Below are positions 44,919-53,646 of a stretch of 64,000 bases of DNA, piece by piece; position 1 is the first letter of the stretch; every line of letters starts with the position of its first letter. The DNA is from Bermanella sp036960565. GTDB taxonomy: Bacteria; Pseudomonadota; Gammaproteobacteria; Pseudomonadales; Oceanobacteraceae. The DNA is taken from the NCBI GenBank assembly GCA_036960565.1, contig JBALXQ010000036.1, positions 1 to 64,000 on the forward strand, read 5' to 3'. The notes below the pieces were generated by a model. It saw nothing but the letters and a program-made list of their open reading frames with translations. It had not been told where the DNA came from and searched no databases. The position numbers and the translations under genes were made by a program.

Positions 44919-45956
44919 ATGTTCAAACCCTTGCTCAAGCCTTTTGTTGTGGCCTTGGCTTTAATGGCCAGTATGGTGAGTGCGCAAACCGTCGATTTAA
45001 AATCCAGCCATCCGGTGGAATACGTCGTTCAGGAAGGAGATACCCTTTGGGATATTTCTCAAAAATTTCTGGAGGATGCCTGGTTGTGGCCAGAAATTTG
45101 GCAAGTTAATGAGCAGATTAACAACCCTCATTTGATTTATCCGGGCGATGTTATTGGTTTGGTTTATATTGGTGAGCAAGTAAAAGTTACCATTAAAAAA
45201 CGCATAATAGCATTGGGTCCGGTGAAACTAAGCCCTGAGACTCGCATTAGTGCTATTACCAGCGCCATTCCTTCTATTCCGATCTCGGCCATTTCTAGCT
45301 TTATGAAAGACAGTCGAATCATTAAATCTAAGGTAATGAAGGAAGCCCCTTATGTGGTGGCTGGTGATGATCACCGTATTCTCGCTGGCGGTGGCGGTAA
45401 GGTTTACGCTCGCGGTTTTGAAGAAGAACCTAAATCCAGCTATGGCTTATATCGTAAAGGTCAGATTTTTGTGGATCCCGATACAGGTGAAGTGTTGGGG
45501 CTAGAGGCTCGTGAAGTAGGGGCCGCGACAGTGGCTTCCTGGGACGGTGATATCGCCACACTAAAATTGGCCAGTACCCGTGAAGAGGTAATAATTGGTG
45601 ACCGCCTTTTAAGTACTGAAGACCGAGTGAGTGTAGCGAATTTTATGCCGAGCGCACCTGATGAAAAAATTATGGGTCGCATGATTGCAGTGTTGGGAGG
45701 CGTGAGCCAAATTGGCCAATACCATGTTGTGGTCATTAACCAAGGCAAGAGAGACGGCATAAAAGAAGGTAACGTACTGGCCATTTACAAAACAGGCAGT
45801 GTCATTATCGACCGTGTTACCCGTGCCAAGGTTAAATTACCGGCCGAGCGTGCTGGGCTTCTGATGTTATTTAGAGTCTTTAATAAAGTGAGTTATGGAT
45901 TAATACTAAGAGCTAAACGCCCCATGAGCGTCGGCGATGAAGTGAGAAATCCGTAA
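44919..45956 (+). CDS. LysM-domain envelope protein
   Basis: Exported protein of 345 residues. The start chosen is ATG 44919, with AAGGGA six bases upstream; an ATG-rich extension to 44859 lacks a ribosome site and would bury the signal peptide. The signal peptide is about residues 1-23 (ends VSAQ). A single LysM domain follows (VVQEGDTLWDISQKFL...VNPHLIYPGD-type, about 36-85), expected to bind peptidoglycan. The C-terminal 250 residues have no recognised enzyme motif. Position between def and dprA is as in pseudomonads (PA0020-like). Confidence 0.88.
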   Translation: MFKPLLKPFVVALALMASMVSAQTVDLKSSHPVEYVVQEGDTLWDISQKFLEDAWLWPEIWQVNEQINNPHLIYPGDVIGLVYIGEQVKVTIKKRIIALGPVKLSPETRISAITSAIPSIPISAISSFMKDSRIIKSKVMKEAPYVVAGDDHRILAGGGGKVYARGFEEEPKSSYGLYRKGQIFVDPDTGEVLGLEAREVGAATVASWDGDIATLKLASTREEVIIGDRLLSTEDRVSVANFMPSAPDEKIMGRMIAVLGGVSQIGQYHVVVINQGKRDGIKEGNVLAIYKTGSVIIDRVTRAKVKLPAERAGLLMLFRVFNKVSYGLILRAKRPMSVGDEVRNP

Positions 45957-46000
45957 CCTAACAATGCAGTAAGGTTCAGCCAAGAGTCTGATGGCAACCC

Positions 46001-46036
46001 AAAAGGGTCTTAACTAATATTAGTTAAGACCCTTTT
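46001..46036 (+). terminator. Strong perfect-stem terminator after the LysM gene
   Basis: AAAAGGGTCTTAACTA (46001-46016), loop ATAT, then the exact complement TAGTTAAGACCCTTTT (46021-46036) and more T. The 16-bp stem is perfect and lies 45 bp past the stop of the LysM gene. It implies that dprA needs its own promoter downstream of about 46.04 kb, or readthrough. Confidence 0.93.
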
Positions 46037-46040
46037 TTAT

Positions 46041-46102
46041 GCCCATGGATGGGCGGTACCCTAAAAATGCAGGAGCAATTTTAGGGTATGTACAGGATGT
46101 AC
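46041..46102 (+). repeat. Three consecutive GGA-loop hairpins before dprA
   Basis: Directly after the terminator come three palindromes in 62 bp. GCCCAT-GG-ATGGGC is at 46041-46054. TACCCTAAAA...TTTTAGGGTA at 46057-46088 has an AGGA apical loop after a TGC/GCA closing stem. GTACA-GGA-TGTAC is at 46090-46102. On the plus strand, the dprA direction, each places GGA in the loop. The middle stem recurs near 16.3 kb on the opposite strand, again in the direction of its neighbour. They would fall in the 5' part of a dprA transcript if its promoter is upstream. Confidence 0.85.
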
Positions 46103-46140
46103 GGTCAAGGTTTCTACTATTCATAATTAGTAGGTAAAAC

Positions 46141-47259
46141 ATGGATGTAAGCATATTTGAAAAACCAAACTTCTCAGTTTGGTTAAACTTGGCTTTGGTT
46201 CCGGGCATTGGCCCTAAAACAATGCAAGCCATAAAGCAGGCAGAAATAAATATTCAGCAGATTTATGCCTTAGACTCTACGCAGTTAAAATTATTGGGAT
46301 TAAATAAAAAGAGCATAGAATACCTGCAGAAATACCCGCCTAGTTCTCCCAGCGCCGAAGTCGAACAAACCCTAAAATGGGCCCAGCAAAATCACCACTA
46401 TCTTCTTACTCCAGGCGATTCAAATTACCCCGATAGGCTAAAACACATTGCCACTGTGCCGCCGCTATTAATGGTTAAAGGAAGAATTGAGGCGCTAAAA
46501 TATGAGCAACTGGCCATAGTAGGCAGTCGTTACCCCACACCAGCCGGCGAGCAGCAAGCTTATGAATTCGCTCAAGCACTGACTAATTTAGGACTAACTA
46601 TCACCAGTGGCCTAGCCAAAGGCGTTGATGCTGCAGCCCACCTTGGCGCTCTTGAAAGTGGGGGTGCGACCATTGCAGTTTTGGGTAATGGCTTTAATGA
46701 AATTTACCCAAAGCAACATGTGGCTCTAGCCGAGGAAATTTGTGAGAAGGGTGCGCTGGTGAGCGAATTTGGATTGTGGGCCAAGCCTCACCCGGGGCAC
46801 TTTCCTAGGCGAAATAGAATTGTAAGTGGTTTAAGCATGGGGACGCTGGTCGTAGAGGCCACTTTAAAAAGTGGTTCACTCATTACGGCCCGCCAGGCCC
46901 TAGAGCAAAATCGGGATGTATTTGCTATTCCGGGCCCTATTAGCAATCCACAAAAAGCGGGTTGCCATCATTTAATTCGCCAAGGTGCTGTTCTGGTGGA
47001 AACCCCTCTACATATAGTGGAAGAGCTAAAGTGGCAGCATAGTGAAGTGAAAGAAGAGGTGAAAATTGCCAGCCCGAAAATTGAAAATATAACTCATGAG
47101 CAGGAAAAATTAATTAAAGCCCTGGATTATGAAGGGGCCAATTTGGATGAGCTCGTCAGGCGAACTAAATTGCCTATAATGCAATTAAATGTCTTATTAA
47201 TGGAGATGGAGCTAACGGGGTTGGTGCGTCAAAATCAGGGGGAATATTCCCTTGTTTGA
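46141..47259 (+). CDS. dprA: DNA processing protein DprA
   Basis: Binds incoming single-stranded DNA and helps load RecA during natural transformation; conserved widely, also in species not known to be competent. It has 372 residues. A helix-hairpin-helix-like N-terminus (LVPGIGPKTMQAI) precedes the Rossmann-type domain with VGSRYPTPAGEQQAYEFA, TSGLAKGVDAAAH and FPRRNRIVSGLS. A winged-helix C-terminal domain covers about 310-372. It leads dprA-tsaC-hemF-aroE. Confidence 0.95.
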   Translation: MDVSIFEKPNFSVWLNLALVPGIGPKTMQAIKQAEINIQQIYALDSTQLKLLGLNKKSIEYLQKYPPSSPSAEVEQTLKWAQQNHHYLLTPGDSNYPDRLKHIATVPPLLMVKGRIEALKYEQLAIVGSRYPTPAGEQQAYEFAQALTNLGLTITSGLAKGVDAAAHLGALESGGATIAVLGNGFNEIYPKQHVALAEEICEKGALVSEFGLWAKPHPGHFPRRNRIVSGLSMGTLVVEATLKSGSLITARQALEQNRDVFAIPGPISNPQKAGCHHLIRQGAVLVETPLHIVEELKWQHSEVKEEVKIASPKIENITHEQEKLIKALDYEGANLDELVRRTKLPIMQLNVLLMEMELTGLVRQNQGEYSLV

Positions 47260-47352
47260 GCCTTAAATAGTGCAATTAAAATTAAAGCTCCGATCTTGCG
47301 TACAGGCTACAGCAATAGTACCTTGCGCACTTAGCCCTCATAAAGTTTATTC

Positions 47353-47904
47353 ATGCGCTGGCCTATTTATCAAGCAAGTCAAATTCTGCATTCATCTGGT
47401 GTTATTGCTTACCCTACGGAAACCGTTTGGGGGATTGGCTGCGATCCTCAGCAATCTTCAGCCTTGAGTCGCGTGATTGAGCTTAAAAACCGAGATGCTA
47501 AAAAAGGCCTGATTTTAATCGCTGGCAAGATTGAGCAGTTTGATTTCTTGTTGCACGATTTACCTCAAGAGCAATATATAAAACTGCAGAGCAGTTGGCC
47601 TGGTGCAGTTACCTGGCTAGTGCCTCATAACAACCGAGTTCACCCTTTAATTCATGGTCAGTTTTCTACAGTGGCCATTCGTGTCAGTAGCCATAAAATG
47701 GTGCGGCAACTGTGTGAAGAGTTTGGCGGCCCCATTGTTTCCACATCCGCTAACCTGGCTGGCCAGAGCACCATTAAGAATGCTATTCAGGCTCACAAGT
47801 TTCTGGGTCATGATTTAGATTTTATATTGCAGGGCTCTCTTGGCAACATCAGCAATCCCAGCCGAATTATAGATTTAAAAACTGGCCGCATCCTTCGCGG
47901 CTAG
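47353..47904 (+). CDS. tsaC: Threonylcarbamoyl-AMP synthase TsaC
   Basis: Makes threonylcarbamoyl-AMP for the t6A37 modification of tRNAs reading ANN codons. It has 183 residues, the short YrdC-only form. The family motif AYPTETVWGIGCDPQ (about 18-32) and the ribose/ATP region IVSTSANLAGQ near residue 135 are clear. The ATG at 47353 starts MRWPIYQASQILHSSG. It sits 93 bp after dprA in the conserved order. Confidence 0.95.
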   Translation: MRWPIYQASQILHSSGVIAYPTETVWGIGCDPQQSSALSRVIELKNRDAKKGLILIAGKIEQFDFLLHDLPQEQYIKLQSSWPGAVTWLVPHNNRVHPLIHGQFSTVAIRVSSHKMVRQLCEEFGGPIVSTSANLAGQSTIKNAIQAHKFLGHDLDFILQGSLGNISNPSRIIDLKTGRILRG

Positions 47905-47980
47905 AAGAGTTGTCACAATTTTTTTGCCCTAATATTAATAGATGCCCAAGTGCGGTGCCGGATAGGTATCAGAGGAAAAC

Positions 47981-48886
47981 ATGGTAGAAATCGAAAAGGT
48001 TAAGCAGTACCTATTGTCGCTGCAAGATGAAATTTGCCGCCAACTGGCCCAAGAAGATGGTGAACTGGAGTTTACCGAAGAAAAATGGGATAGAGAGCAA
48101 GGCGGCGGTGGTCGAACCCGAGTAATGGCCAATGGTGGTGTGATTGAAAAGGGCGGCGTAAACTTTAGCCACGTGTTTGGGGATACTCTGCCTGCCAGTG
48201 CGTCAGCTAGTAGGCCAGAATTAGCAGGCCGAAGTTTTCAAGCCATGGGCGTGAGTTTAGTGATTCATCCCAAAAACCCTTATGTACCTACTAGCCATGC
48301 CAACGTTCGCTTTTTTGTAGCCGAGAAAGAAGGCGAAGAACCGGTTTGGTGGTTTGGTGGTGGTTTTGATTTAACGCCTTATTACGGTTTTGAAGAAGAC
48401 GTACGCTTTTGGCACCAAACAGCGAAAGACGCATGCCTGCCTTTTGGTGAAGGCGTGTATGAAAAATACAAAAACTGGTGTGATGAATACTTCTATCTAA
48501 AACACAGAGATGAGCCTCGGGGTGTGGGCGGCTTGTTTTTTGATGATCTTAACGAGGAAGGATTTGATAAAAGCTTTGCCTTGATGCAAAGCGTGGGAGA
48601 CCACTTTGTGAAAGCTTATCGTCCTATTATGAACAAGCGTAAAGATATCCCTTATGGCGAGCGCGAACGTAAATTTCAGTGTTATCGTCGTGGGCGCTAT
48701 GTGGAGTTTAATCTGGTATTTGACCGCGGCACCATATTTGGTTTGCAAACCGGTGGACGAACAGAATCTATTTTAATGTCGTTACCGCCTATCGTGCATT
48801 GGGATTATAACTGGCAGCCAGAAGAGGGCAGTGCAGAGTCTCGGCTTTACAGCGACTTTCTAGTGAAAAAGGATTGGCTGGCATGA
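47981..48886 (+). CDS. hemF: Oxygen-dependent coproporphyrinogen III oxidase
   Basis: Aerobic heme pathway enzyme that converts coproporphyrinogen III to protoporphyrinogen IX. It has 301 residues. Diagnostic stretches are GGGGRTRVMANGGVIEKGGV, HPKNPYVPTSHANVRFF (the His/Asn active region), WWFGGGFDLTPYYGF and FNLVFDRGTIFGLQTGGR. AGAGGA precedes the ATG. The stop codon overlaps the aroE start (ATGA). Confidence 0.98.
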   Translation: MVEIEKVKQYLLSLQDEICRQLAQEDGELEFTEEKWDREQGGGGRTRVMANGGVIEKGGVNFSHVFGDTLPASASASRPELAGRSFQAMGVSLVIHPKNPYVPTSHANVRFFVAEKEGEEPVWWFGGGFDLTPYYGFEEDVRFWHQTAKDACLPFGEGVYEKYKNWCDEYFYLKHRDEPRGVGGLFFDDLNEEGFDKSFALMQSVGDHFVKAYRPIMNKRKDIPYGERERKFQCYRRGRYVEFNLVFDRGTIFGLQTGGRTESILMSLPPIVHWDYNWQPEEGSAESRLYSDFLVKKDWLA

Positions 48887-49710
48887 CCGACTTATACGCC
48901 GTGATGGGAAATCCCATTCACCACAGTAAAAGCCCACAAATACATACGCAATTTGCTGAACAGTCAAAGCAAGACCTAGTTTACAGCGCCATGTTGGTCC
49001 CTATTGATGGCTTTAAAAGTGCTGTCAGCAATTTCTTTAAAGGTAAGGGCAAGGGGATAAATATTACCGTACCTTTTAAAGAAGAAGCGTTCAAATTGGC
49101 AGATCTGTTAACTGAAAGAGCGCAAACAGCGCAAGCAGTTAACACATTAATGCTGCAAGAAGATGGAAGTATTCTGGGTGACAACACTGATGGAGCTGGC
49201 CTGGTTGGCGATCTAATTTTGAATAATCAAGTTGCTCTAAAAGGTAAGCGCATCTTGGTGATTGGAGCTGGCGGTGCCGTACGCGGTATATTGCATCCGT
49301 TTTTAAAGCAGGGACCAGAATCAATAACTATTGCCAATCGCACCTTTGAGAAAGCTCAAAATCTGGCCGAAAATTTTAATAAATTTGGCCCTATAAATGC
49401 GGCTGAATTTGATCAATTAAATACGCCGTTTGATGTCATCATTAATGGCACTTCGGCCAGTTTAAATGGGGACATACCACCTATCTCTGCAGATGTAATC
49501 GGCCCGGATACCGTGGTTTACGACATGATGTATGCCAAGCAACCCACTAATTTTTTATTGTGGGCGCAGTCAAATGGAGCTAAAAAAGCAATAGATGGAT
49601 TGGGGATGTTAGTGGGTCAAGCGGCGGTGAGTTTTGAACTATGGCGAGGCCAGCGTCCCGATAGTGGCATCGTTTTAGATACAATGCGTAAGCAGCTTCA
49701 GGCGCTTTAA
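48883..49710 (+). CDS. aroE: Shikimate dehydrogenase
   Basis: NADPH-dependent reduction of 3-dehydroshikimate to shikimate in aromatic amino acid synthesis. It has 275 residues from ATG 48883, chosen because it overlaps the hemF stop by four bases (ATGA), the usual coupled arrangement. The N-terminus YAVMGNPIHHSKSPQIH supplies shikimate-binding residues. The NADP fold is RILVIGAGGAVRGILHPFL near residue 123. NITVPFKE contains the catalytic Lys. Confidence 0.97.
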   Translation: MTDLYAVMGNPIHHSKSPQIHTQFAEQSKQDLVYSAMLVPIDGFKSAVSNFFKGKGKGINITVPFKEEAFKLADLLTERAQTAQAVNTLMLQEDGSILGDNTDGAGLVGDLILNNQVALKGKRILVIGAGGAVRGILHPFLKQGPESITIANRTFEKAQNLAENFNKFGPINAAEFDQLNTPFDVIINGTSASLNGDIPPISADVIGPDTVVYDMMYAKQPTNFLLWAQSNGAKKAIDGLGMLVGQAAVSFELWRGQRPDSGIVLDTMRKQLQAL

Positions 49711-49713
49711 CAC

Positions 49714-49750
49714 TTCATCTGGCATGGGGTTTTGCTTTATGCCAGATGAA
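49714..49750. terminator. Terminator between aroE and the 60-residue gene
   Basis: TTCATCTGGCAT (49714-49725) and ATGCCAGATGAA (49739-49750) form a perfect 12-bp stem. The genes on the two sides converge, and the hairpin begins just 3 bp past the aroE stop. T-runs are modest. Confidence 0.7.
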
Positions 49751-49767
49751 AATTCAATCTGTACAAA

Positions 49768-49950
49768 TCAGTCATCTAAATCCCAGTAGTCATCTAGCTG
49801 CATATTTTTTCTTTCAAGGTGGGCTTCAATGGCGCGTCGAGCAATAAGTTTGGCGGAAGCTTCAGAATCCTTACTGATAACGATATTGCCCTTAGTGTCA
49901 AAATTAACAAGTTCTTGTTTGGGTTTTTTACCGACAGCAACAGTGGTCAT
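49768..49950 (-). CDS. Small acidic protein of 60 residues, unknown function
   Basis: The start ATG 49950 (MTTVAVGKKPK) follows AAGAAGGGA, a good ribosome site; an upstream ATG at 49977 would add nine residues but falls at the base of a hairpin. The C-terminus ARRAIEAHLERKNMQLDDYWDLDD resembles, by memory only, small PA3496-type proteins of Pseudomonas; shown here by its parts ARRAIEAHLERK and DDYWDLDD. No membrane segment. Function is not known. Confidence 0.65.
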   Translation of the reverse strand: MTTVAVGKKPKQELVNFDTKGNIVISKDSEASAKLIARRAIEAHLERKNMQLDDYWDLDD

Positions 49951-49970
49951 TATTAGTCCCTTCTTAATGT

Positions 49971-49989
49971 GTTCCATCTGTGATGGAAC
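49971..49989. promoter_or_regulatory. Hairpin in the 5' region of the 60-residue gene
   Basis: GTTCCATC-TGT-GATGGAAC is a perfect 8-bp stem with a 3-base loop, 21 bp upstream of the ATG at 49950. On the plus strand a T-rich tract follows, so it could also be a terminator in that direction. Its role is undecided. Confidence 0.5.
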
Positions 49990-50163
49990 TTATTTTTATT
50001 TTTATAACGCAATAGAATAATGGCAATTTTTTGCTCAATATTCAATCGGTTATAGGTACTAATAAGCCATTATTAGACTAAAAACTGCCCAATTTACGAA
50101 TAATCAAGCGTATATAAATTTCACAGCTTGAAATGCTGTTGGTGAAACTCATTAATGACAGAA

Positions 50164-51054
50164 TTAACGGGACTGTTTTGTGTCTACTTCGGTAAGACGC
50201 AGGCTGGCTATGCTGTCTTTAATTCGGGCAAGGTGATCTTCAAACTCAGGCCCCTTGCTTTGAGCCACGCCAACAGCAAGGCAATCGATCACTAATAGGT
50301 GGGCTATTCTCGAAGTCATGGGGGTAAATACATCCGTGTCTTCATGTATATGTATATGGATAGGCAGGTCGGCTAACTCACTTACTGGGGTATTAGGCGG
50401 AGATAAACTAATCACACGGGCGCCATGGTTTTGCGCCATCTTCATTGCATGTAATAAATCCTTAGTTCGCCCACTCTGGCTAATGGCCACAACAATATCG
50501 TTTTTATCCATAGTGACCGCCGACATGCTTTGCATATGAGGGTCAGAATAAGCAACGGATGAAAACTGTAAGCGAAAAAACTTGTGCATGGCATCAAGAG
50601 CGACAGCCCCAGATGCGCCAAAGCCGTAAAACTCAACCCTTTTGGATTTTATTAAAGCTTGTACAGCGGCGCTAATTTGCTCTGAATTAAGATAATTACT
50701 GACTTTAATGATTTGGCTAATACTAGTATCAAACACCTTTTTAACAATGTCTGAACTGGTGTCATCGCGCGTGATGGCAAAATGCCCAAGGTTTGGTAAG
50801 ACGCTGTTACTTTGTGCCAGATTCACTTTAAATTCTTGAAATCCGTTGAAGTCCAAAGCGCGACAAAAACGCACGATAGTGGGCTCACTTACCATGGATT
50901 CTTGTGCCAAATCGACAATGCGCATGTGTATGACCGAATCGGCATTATCCAGCACGTAGTTGGCCACCTTCACTTCAGACTTGCGCATATTAGGAATAGC
51001 TTGGCGAATTTTTTCAAAAAAAGGATTAAAGCTTGGCACAAGCGGATCTGACAT
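50164..51054 (-). CDS. hexR: RpiR-family transcriptional regulator, HexR-like
   Basis: Predicted sugar-phosphate-responsive regulator of 296 residues. The N-terminal helix-turn-helix (about 20-90) has MRKSEVKVANYVLDN and SEPTIVRFCRALDFNGFQEFK. The C-terminal SIS domain (about 130-260) contains ISQSGRTKDLL, which binds phosphosugars. HexR controls Entner-Doudoroff and central carbon genes through KDPG in related bacteria. The usual neighbours (zwf, pgl, eda) are not seen here, so the exact symbol is a family-level guess. It is divergent from uvrD. Confidence 0.75.
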   Translation of the reverse strand: MSDPLVPSFNPFFEKIRQAIPNMRKSEVKVANYVLDNADSVIHMRIVDLAQESMVSEPTIVRFCRALDFNGFQEFKVNLAQSNSVLPNLGHFAITRDDTSSDIVKKVFDTSISQIIKVSNYLNSEQISAAVQALIKSKRVEFYGFGASGAVALDAMHKFFRLQFSSVAYSDPHMQSMSAVTMDKNDIVVAISQSGRTKDLLHAMKMAQNHGARVISLSPPNTPVSELADLPIHIHIHEDTDVFTPMTSRIAHLLVIDCLAVGVAQSKGPEFEDHLARIKDSIASLRLTEVDTKQSR

Positions 51055-51266
51055 GGTTCGAAGGATTAATAAGTATATAGCCCATGTGCTAAGGGCACAT
51101 CTATTAATTGATTACTTTCTCTGCGTGAGCCCAAGCAATTAGTAACGGTGCTGCTAATAACTCATCAGAAAGATAATTTTTCAAGGATATTCATTCATAG
51201 CGTTAACCAGACTAAAAATCCCTGTAAATGCATACAGTTCGAATCACCTTTGCTAAACTGCCCGCC

Positions 51267-53468
51267 ATGGATGTAACAGCACTTTTAGACGGGTTAAACC
51301 CGCCACAGCGAGACGCGGTCGCCGCACCTTTAAATCACCAATTGGTTTTGGCCGGAGCAGGCTCGGGTAAAACCCGGGTTTTGGTGCACCGTATTGCCTG
51401 GCTAATGCAGATGGAGCGTTTAAGCCCAGGCTCCATTTTGGCGGTGACCTTTACCAATAAAGCCGCCAAAGAAATGCGTCACCGCATTGAAGAATTAACG
51501 GGAATTAATCCTCGACACCTATGGATTGGTACCTTTCACTCGCTCGCTCACCGATTATTAAGAACCCATTGGCAACAGGCTAATCTGCCTGAGAATTTTC
51601 AGGTGATCGATAGTGACGATCAACTTCGTCTAATTAAGCGTATCGTGCGCGCCATGAAAATTGATGAAAATGAATTTCAGCCCAAGCAAGCCCAGCATTA
51701 TATCAACTCACAAAAAGATGAAGGTTTAAGAGCGGCGCATATTCAACCGTTTAATGACCACTGGGCGCAAACCATGGTGACCATTTATGGCGCTTATGAA
51801 GAAGCATGTCAGCGTGGCGGTATGGTGGATTTTGCCGAATTGCTGTTACGTGCCCATGAGTTGTGGTTAAACCAGCCTTCGGTGCTAGCGCAATATCAAA
51901 ACCGCTTTCGCTATATGCTGGTGGACGAATTTCAAGATACCAACAGCATTCAATATGCTTGGTTAAGAGTGCTGGCTGGGGACGTGATTCCGGTCATGGC
52001 GGTGGGCGATGATGACCAATCTATTTACGGTTGGCGTGGCGCTAAGATCGAAAACATTCTGCAGTTCTCTGAAGACTTTAAAGGCGCGCAACAAATTAAG
52101 TTGGAGCAAAATTATCGCTCCACCAGCAATATTCTTAATGCCGCCAATGCAGTAATAGACAATAACCCATCACGTCTAGGTAAAAAACTTTGGACCGATG
52201 GCGAGGCCGGCGAACCCATCTCTTTATATGAAGCCTTTAATGAGCAAGACGAAGCCCGCTTTATATGTGAGCAGATAGAGCAATGGAAAATTGCCAACTC
52301 GACTAAGCGTTATGAAAACATCGCAATCCTGTACCGCTCTAATGCGCAATCTCGGGTATTAGAAGAAGCCTTTATTCGTGCGGCACTGCCTTATCGAATT
52401 TATGGCGGTCAGCGCTTCTTTGATCGTTTAGAAATTAAAAATGCCATGGCTTATTTGCGGCTATTATTGAATCGCCACGACGATGCCGCTCTGGAGCGGG
52501 TTATTAATGTGCCGGCTCGTGCCATAGGTGAGAAAACTGTGCAGCAATTAAGAACACTCGCCCGCGATAATGGCAGTTCTTTATGGCAGGCAGTTTTGCA
52601 AACAGTTGAGCACAAATCGTTAACCGCCCGAGCACTTACCTCACTCACTAAATTTACACAGCTTCTAGAAAGTATGGAAGACAGCTGCAGTGGTATTGAG
52701 CTGTACGAACAGGTTGACCATGTTATTCAGGCCAGTGGTCTTATTGAGCATCACCAAAAAGAAAAGGGTGAAAAAGCCCAAACCCGATTGGAAAACCTAG
52801 ACGAACTGGTTACCGCTGCTAAAAGCTTTAACCTGGAAGAAGCTCAGGAAAAGCAATTGGAAAATGCGGAAGAAGCATTAATTCAAAGTCCCATGGAAGC
52901 CTTTTTGGATCAAGCTGCGCTGGATGCTGGCGATACTCAGGCCGACGAATTTGAAGACAGTGTACAAATGATGACGTTACACAGTGCTAAAGGTTTGGAA
53001 TTTCCTTTGGTATTTTTAGCCGGTGTAGAAGAAGGTTTGTTCCCTCATAAAATGTCTGCCGATGATCCGGTGCGATTAGAAGAAGAAAGGCGCTTAGCCT
53101 ATGTGGGCATTACCCGTGCAATGGATAGGTTGGTTATTACCTACGCCGAGAGCCGTCGTTTACATGGTCAGGAGCAATTTAACTCTCCTTCGCGTTTTAT
53201 TCGTGAAATCCCCAGTGAGCATATTCAAGAAGTCCGCTTAAAAGCCACGATTAAAAAACCGGTTTCTAACTTCTTTAGTACCACCGCCGCCAAGGAAGCC
53301 ACAGGTTTGAATATAGGCCAGCGTGTGTGGCATGCCAAATTTGGTGAAGGGGTGGTTTTAGATATGGAAGGGCAGGGGCCGCAGTCTCGACTACAGGTGT
53401 CGTTTGATTTTGATGGGACCAAGTGGTTGGTCGCATCCTATGCCAACCTAAAGCCCATGGACACTTAG
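51267..53468 (+). CDS. uvrD: DNA helicase II UvrD
   Basis: Superfamily 1 helicase that acts in mismatch and nucleotide excision repair. It has 733 residues from ATG 51267 (MDVTALLDGLNPPQRDAVAAP, given here as its first part MDVTALLDGLNPPQ), which fits the family start; an upstream ATG 51228 adds a non-conserved stretch. Motif I is GAGSGKT, motif II VDEFQDTN, motif III DDDQSIYGWRGA, motif V LHSAKGLEFPLVFLAG and motif VI YVGITRA. The C-terminal Tudor-like tail (FGEGVVLDMEGQG) is also UvrD-typical and distinguishes it from Rep. Confidence 0.95.
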   Translation: MDVTALLDGLNPPQRDAVAAPLNHQLVLAGAGSGKTRVLVHRIAWLMQMERLSPGSILAVTFTNKAAKEMRHRIEELTGINPRHLWIGTFHSLAHRLLRTHWQQANLPENFQVIDSDDQLRLIKRIVRAMKIDENEFQPKQAQHYINSQKDEGLRAAHIQPFNDHWAQTMVTIYGAYEEACQRGGMVDFAELLLRAHELWLNQPSVLAQYQNRFRYMLVDEFQDTNSIQYAWLRVLAGDVIPVMAVGDDDQSIYGWRGAKIENILQFSEDFKGAQQIKLEQNYRSTSNILNAANAVIDNNPSRLGKKLWTDGEAGEPISLYEAFNEQDEARFICEQIEQWKIANSTKRYENIAILYRSNAQSRVLEEAFIRAALPYRIYGGQRFFDRLEIKNAMAYLRLLLNRHDDAALERVINVPARAIGEKTVQQLRTLARDNGSSLWQAVLQTVEHKSLTARALTSLTKFTQLLESMEDSCSGIELYEQVDHVIQASGLIEHHQKEKGEKAQTRLENLDELVTAAKSFNLEEAQEKQLENAEEALIQSPMEAFLDQAALDAGDTQADEFEDSVQMMTLHSAKGLEFPLVFLAGVEEGLFPHKMSADDPVRLEEERRLAYVGITRAMDRLVITYAESRRLHGQEQFNSPSRFIREIPSEHIQEVRLKATIKKPVSNFFSTTAAKEATGLNIGQRVWHAKFGEGVVLDMEGQGPQSRLQVSFDFDGTKWLVASYANLKPMDT

Positions 53469-53503
53469 ACTTAGAAACTATTGCGCTCGATTAATCTGCG
53501 TTA

Positions 53504-53560
53504 AAAATAGATTTTAAATGCTCACTTAGTAAACTAAGCTGCGCGTCTAAAATCTATTTT
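53504..53560. repeat. REP-like long inverted repeat after uvrD
   Basis: AAAATAGATTTTA (53504-53516) pairs with TAAAATCTATTTT (53548-53560). An inner CTTAGT-AA-ACTAAG (53525-53538) completes a long hairpin. The surrounding sequence (GCGCTCGATTAATCTGCGTT before it) resembles repetitive extragenic elements known in Shewanella and Vibrio relatives, as far as I remember. It may act as a terminator after uvrD but lacks a T-run. Confidence 0.7.
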
Positions 53561-53646
53561 ATGCCTTGCCTACTCGTCGCTCATGACGTTTCCGGTGCTA
53601 GTATTCGTAATTGAAAAAGAACTAAAAATAAAAAGGAAACAGTTTG

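Noticed and set aside
47270..47467. 65-codon frame overlapping the start of tsaC
   Set aside because: It is out of frame with tsaC, has no ribosome site or signal, and its codons shadow the conserved tsaC start.
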